Part shown: positions 57,442 to 60,475 of the stretch, piece after piece
How the letters are laid out: each line of letters opens with the position of its first letter
How positions within the stretch are numbered: position 1 is the stretch's first letter
From: an uncultured Treponema sp.
Lineage (GTDB): Bacteria > Spirochaetota > Spirochaetia > Treponematales > Treponemataceae
Direction: 5' to 3'
NCBI GenBank assembly: GCA_946631855.1
Contig: CAMPAL010000003.1
Coordinates: forward strand, 1 to 60,475
Length of the DNA: 60,475 nt
Program-made: the position numbers and the translations under genes
The notes under the pieces: generated by a model
What the model was told of the DNA's origin: nothing
Databases searched by the model: none
What the model saw: the letters and a program-made list of their open reading frames with translations, nothing else

Positions 57442-58104
57442 ATGGACTTCGAATTCATTAAACAAGTCATTCCGATGTATGTCGAAGCCGCAGGTCTTAC
57501 CCTTCGTCTTGCTTTTATTGGAATCCTTTTATCAATCGTATTAGGTCTCATTTGTGCCCTTATAAAATATTTTAAGGTACCAGTTTTACGTCAAATAACC
57601 AGTATCTACATTGAATTTTCAAGAAACACACCACTGTTAATCCAGCTCTTTTTCCTTTATTTTGCATTTCCAAGAATGGGAATAAAACTTTCCTCTGTTC
57701 AGTGTGCAATTATCGGATTGACTTTTTTAGGTGGAAGCTACATGGAAGAAACATTCCGTTCAGCCCTGGAATCAGTTTCAAAAATTCAGATTGAATCTGC
57801 CCAGTGCATTGGTCTAACCCGCCGACAGATTACTCAATACGTAATTTTACCTCAGGCTATTTCAGTTTCAATTCCAGGCTTTTGTGCAAATATCATGTTT
57901 ATGATAAAAGAAACCTCCGTTTTTTCTGCCGTAGCTCTGGCTGATTTAATGTTTGTTGCAAAAGATTTAATCGGGCTTTACTACAAAACAGACGAAGCCC
58001 TTACTTTACTTTGTATCTCATATTTAATCTTATTACTGCCTGTTTCAATTCTGGCAGCTTATACAGAAAGGAGATTGCGTTATGCACAGTTCGGAAACCA
58101 TTAA
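57442..58104 (+). CDS. Polar amino-acid ABC transporter permease 1
   Basis: 220 residues with about five TM helices, of the HisM/GltK family (His/Glu/Gln/Arg/opine type): EFSRNTPLLIQLFFLYF, GGSYMEETFRSALESV and the EAA-loop region QCIGLTRRQITQYVILPQA (19 residues). I favour the start MDFEF at 57442 because the predicted promoter covers the upstream ATG; translation may be leaderless. It overlaps the second permease gene by 23 bp. Cystine is the likely substrate, from the regulatory site shared with metY. Confidence 0.85.
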   Translation: MDFEFIKQVIPMYVEAAGLTLRLAFIGILLSIVLGLICALIKYFKVPVLRQITSIYIEFSRNTPLLIQLFFLYFAFPRMGIKLSSVQCAIIGLTFLGGSYMEETFRSALESVSKIQIESAQCIGLTRRQITQYVILPQAISVSIPGFCANIMFMIKETSVFSAVALADLMFVAKDLIGLYYKTDEALTLLCISYLILLLPVSILAAYTERRLRYAQFGNH

Positions 58105-58783
58105 TGCAATCTTAGATGCTTTCAGTGTTCTTGGAATGGGAACCAATTTTCTCCGCCTTTTAGGAGGGCTCTGGGTAACCGTCTGGATTGCACTCGTATC
58201 AGTAGCTTTTTCAATCATCCTGGGTTTTGGTCTTGGAATGCTCATGACCCGAAAAAATAAATTCTTAAAGGCAATATGTAAAATTTACCTTGAAATAATG
58301 CGTATTATGCCTCAGATGGTACTGCTTTTTGTTGCATACTACGGACTTACAAGAATGTTCAACATTTCTCTTTCAGGAGAAGCAGCTTCTATTCTGGTTT
58401 TTACACTCTGGGGAACTGCAGAAATGGGTGATTTAGTCAGAGGCTCTTTAGAAAGCGTACCTCAGCACCAGTATGATTCAGGTCGTGCTCTGGGATTAAC
58501 AGAACGTCAGATTTTCTTCTACATAGTAATTCCTCAGACTTTACGTTCACTTATTCCTTTAAGCATGAACTTAATTACCAGAATGATTAAAACAACTTCT
58601 CTTGTCGTTTTCGTAGGTGTAATTGAAGTTGTAAAAATTGGTCAGCAAATTATCGAAGGAAACAGGCTTACAAAACCAACTGCCTCAATCGCCGTTTACT
58701 TTGTAATTTTTATGATGTATTTCCTTGTCTGCTGGATTTTAAGTCTTCTTGCCAGATACATCGAAAAGAAACAGAAAAAATAA
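58082..58783 (+). CDS. Polar amino-acid ABC transporter permease 2
   Basis: 233 residues, same family as its neighbour: LEIMRIMPQMVLLFVAYYG, GTAEMGDLVRGSLESVPQHQ (20 residues) and ALGLTERQIFFYIVIPQTL (19 residues) forming the EAA loop. It overlaps permease 1 by 23 bp, giving translational coupling, and is followed 11 bp later by the ATPase. Together the two permeases form a heterodimeric channel. Confidence 0.88.
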   Translation: MHSSETINAILDAFSVLGMGTNFLRLLGGLWVTVWIALVSVAFSIILGFGLGMLMTRKNKFLKAICKIYLEIMRIMPQMVLLFVAYYGLTRMFNISLSGEAASILVFTLWGTAEMGDLVRGSLESVPQHQYDSGRALGLTERQIFFYIVIPQTLRSLIPLSMNLITRMIKTTSLVVFVGVIEVVKIGQQIIEGNRLTKPTASIAVYFVIFMMYFLVCWILSLLARYIEKKQKK

Positions 58784-58794
58784 GGAATTAAATT

Positions 58795-59550
58795 ATGGCT
58801 TTACTGGAAATAAAAAATATCGAAAAATCTTTTGGTGATGCAAAAATCTTAAAAAACGTATCTTTAAGCGTTGAAAAAGGACAGGTAATTGTCATTCTGG
58901 GGCCTTCCGGCTGTGGAAAATCTACCCTCCTGCGCTGTATAAACGGTCTTGAAACAATTCAGAATGGAGAAATCACTCTGGATGGACAGGTTATTTCAAA
59001 CCGCAAAAAAGATATGCACTTAGTCCGCCAGAAAATTGGAATGGTTTTCCAGAGCTATGACCTTTTCCCTCATTTGAACGTTATGAAAAATCTTCTTCTT
59101 GGACCAAAACATGCCCATGACCTTAATCTGAATATGGATCAGGTTCAGAAAGAAGCAGAAATGTGGCTGGAAAGAGTTGGTCTCGCAGACAAAAAAAATG
59201 CTTACCCAAGAACTCTCTCCGGTGGACAAAAACAGCGTGTTGCAATTGTTAGAATGCTCTGTCTACATCCGGAAGTTATGCTTTTTGATGAAGTTACAGC
59301 TGCCCTGGACCCTGAAATGGTTCGCGAAGTTCTTGATGTTATGATGGATCTTGCAAACGACGGTAAAACCATGCTCATTGTAACTCACCAGATGGAGTTT
59401 GCCCGTGCAGTTGCAGACAGAATTATTTTCATGGATGAAGGCCAGATTATTGAAGAATCAGATCCTGAAGAATTCTGGACAAATCCAAAAACTGAAAGAG
59501 CAAAGAAATTCCTTCAGACTTTTGAATTTGAAAGCAGAAAACACAAATAA
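58795..59550 (+). CDS. Polar amino-acid ABC transporter ATP-binding protein
   Basis: 251 residues, GlnQ/HisP-like. Walker A GPSGCGKST, Q-loop GMVFQSYDLFPH, signature LSGGQKQRVAI, Walker B VMLFDEVTAALDP and H-loop VTHQMEFAR are all intact. AAGGAAT lies before the ATG. The family does not reveal the substrate. Confidence 0.93.
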   Translation: MALLEIKNIEKSFGDAKILKNVSLSVEKGQVIVILGPSGCGKSTLLRCINGLETIQNGEITLDGQVISNRKKDMHLVRQKIGMVFQSYDLFPHLNVMKNLLLGPKHAHDLNLNMDQVQKEAEMWLERVGLADKKNAYPRTLSGGQKQRVAIVRMLCLHPEVMLFDEVTAALDPEMVREVLDVMMDLANDGKTMLIVTHQMEFARAVADRIIFMDEGQIIEESDPEEFWTNPKTERAKKFLQTFEFESRKHK

Positions 59551-59573
59551 TTTTAAAATTTTTTGAAAACTTA

Positions 59574-59630
59574 TTGACTATTCTTCTTAGAGGCTGTATA
59601 TATTATATATACCTACTAAACAAGTAGGTA
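59574..59630 (+). promoter_or_regulatory. Promoter and sulfur-type operator of the binding-protein gene
   Basis: -35 TTGACT (59574-59579), 17-bp spacer, -10 TATATA in the palindrome GTATATATTATATATAC (59596-59612), then TACCTAC-N7-GTAGGTA (59610-59630, perfect). Near-identical layout to the metY promoter at 43281-43337. Confidence 0.8.
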
Positions 59631-59668
59631 AACTATAAAAACAAAACATAAATTAAGGAGATAATTCT

Positions 59669-60475
59669 ATGAAAAAATCATTCGCAAAAACAATAATTGC
59701 TGCTGCACTTGTTCTTACAAGTCTTTCACCACTTGCTGCTAAACCAAAATTCCGTACATTGGATCAGATTAAAAAGAAGAAGACAATCAACATTGCTGTT
59801 TTCAGTGACAAAAAACCATTCGGTTATGTTGATGAATATGGTAAGTATCAGGGTTATGATGTTTACTTCGCAGAAAGAATTGCAAAAGATCTCGGAGTAA
59901 AAGTAAAATACGTTCCAGTTGAAGCTGCTGCTCGTGTAGAAGTTCTTGAAACTGGTAAAGTTGATATCACACTTGCAAACTTCACTGTAACACCAGCTCG
60001 TGCAGAAAAAGTTGATTTCACACTCCCATATATGAAATGTGCTCTTGGAATTGTTTCAAATGAAAAAAATCTTATTACAGATGTTGAACAGTTAAAAGGC
60101 AAAACTTTGATTGTTTCTAAAGGAACAACTGCAGAAACCTACTTCACAAATTTCTATCCAGAGGTTAAACTTTTAAAGTTCGATCAGTATTCAGAAGCTT
60201 ACAATGCCCTTCTTGATGGACGTGGAGATGCTCTTTCAACAGACAACACAGAAGTTCTTGCATGGGCAATTGAAAATCCTGGATTTGCTGTAGGTGTTGA
60301 AACTCTTGGAGAATTAGATACAATTGCAGCAGCAGTATCAAAAGGAAATACAAGCCTCTTAAACTGGCTCAACGACGAAATCAAAGCTTTGGGAAAAGAA
60401 AACTTCTTCCATGCTGATTACGAAGCAACTCTCCGCGCTGTATACGGAGCTGAATCAAATGCAGATTCTCTTGTA
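59669..60475 (+). CDS. Polar amino-acid ABC transporter substrate-binding protein, probably cystine (partial)
   Basis: At least 269 residues; runs off the right edge and is missing from the ORF track. A signal peptide (MKKSFAKTIIAAALVLTSLSPLAA) precedes a type II binding fold: KPFGYVDEYGKYQGYDVYFA (20 residues), AAARVEVLETGKVDITLANF (20 residues), and TVTPARAEKVDFTLPYM (17 residues). This is the FliY/TcyA-like family of cystine and polar amino-acid binders. Cystine is favoured because its promoter shares a long dyad with metY-cysK. AAGGAGAT precedes the ATG. It has its own promoter although its permease and ATPase genes lie just upstream. Confidence 0.88.
   Translation, partial: MKKSFAKTIIAAALVLTSLSPLAAKPKFRTLDQIKKKKTINIAVFSDKKPFGYVDEYGKYQGYDVYFAERIAKDLGVKVKYVPVEAAARVEVLETGKVDITLANFTVTPARAEKVDFTLPYMKCALGIVSNEKNLITDVEQLKGKTLIVSKGTTAETYFTNFYPEVKLLKFDQYSEAYNALLDGRGDALSTDNTEVLAWAIENPGFAVGVETLGELDTIAAAVSKGNTSLLNWLNDEIKALGKENFFHADYEATLRAVYGAESNADSLV

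Overview
The window looks like the chromosome of a host-associated spirochaete, most likely a gut or rumen Treponema. This rests on the low GC content, many signal-peptide proteins that end in outer-membrane beta-barrels, a giant Ig-repeat surface protein, NlpC/P60 and GH9 enzymes, and dense, often overlapping operons. I used no database, so the genus is an inference. There are 38 protein genes, two of them cut by the window ends, plus two regulatory leader peptides. I saw no tRNA, rRNA, CRISPR array, phage or insertion sequence.

Layout. Bases 1-9,600 (minus strand): the start of glmS, a two-component pair, mnmE, a DUF4015-type glycosidase-like protein, and a membrane protein with a degenerate HD-GYP domain. 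Bases 8,440-15,661: an outer-membrane protein and a ~2,020-residue Ig-repeat protein. Bases 15,800-29,500: a sirtuin, a HEXXH protease/barrel protein, an ABC-2 exporter, a GH9 glycosidase, a lipoprotein, an NlpC/P60 protein, an acyl-CoA synthetase, a solute-binding-like protein and thiN. Bases 29,517-36,600 (minus): an aromatic operon pheL-pheA-aroB-aroC-aroEKA-aroG-thiN. Bases 36,628-42,688 (plus): carA-carB-pyrG. Bases 42,800-45,900: an XRE regulator, then metY-cysK. Bases 45,900-48,900: a tryptophan-type ABC transporter (trpXYZ). Then come two phospholipid genes, the trp operon trpE-GD-CF-B-A (50,646-57,372), and a polar amino-acid (probably cystine) ABC transporter that runs off the end.

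The most interesting content is regulatory. (1) The aromatic operon has a textbook ribosome-mediated attenuator: a 26-codon leader peptide with seven Phe and two Tyr codons, a strong intrinsic terminator, and an antiterminator strand placed exactly on the leader stop codon. (2) The trpX, trpYZ and trpE promoters share an 18-bp dyad, GTTWCTA-N4-TAGWAAC, and a half-degraded copy sits at the pheL promoter. This suggests one tryptophan/aromatic regulon of uptake and synthesis. (3) metY-cysK has a short leader ORF ending MCSCKCIH, and its promoter shares a long dyad with the cystine-transporter gene at the window end. (4) carAB-pyrG has an intrinsic terminator between promoter and start codon.

A second layer is a dispersed 13-mer, GGGGTCTGTCCCC. 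It occurs nine times exactly and about eight more times with one or two mismatches, in intergenic DNA and in frame inside genes, where it encodes GDRP, GQTP or GTDP. By composition alone far less than one copy would be expected. It is the best candidate here for an undescribed genome-wide element. Other curiosities are an AroE-AroK-AroA triple fusion, a leader of tandem hairpins ahead of the acyl-CoA synthetase gene, and several genes whose -10 box lies so close to the ATG that leaderless mRNAs are likely.
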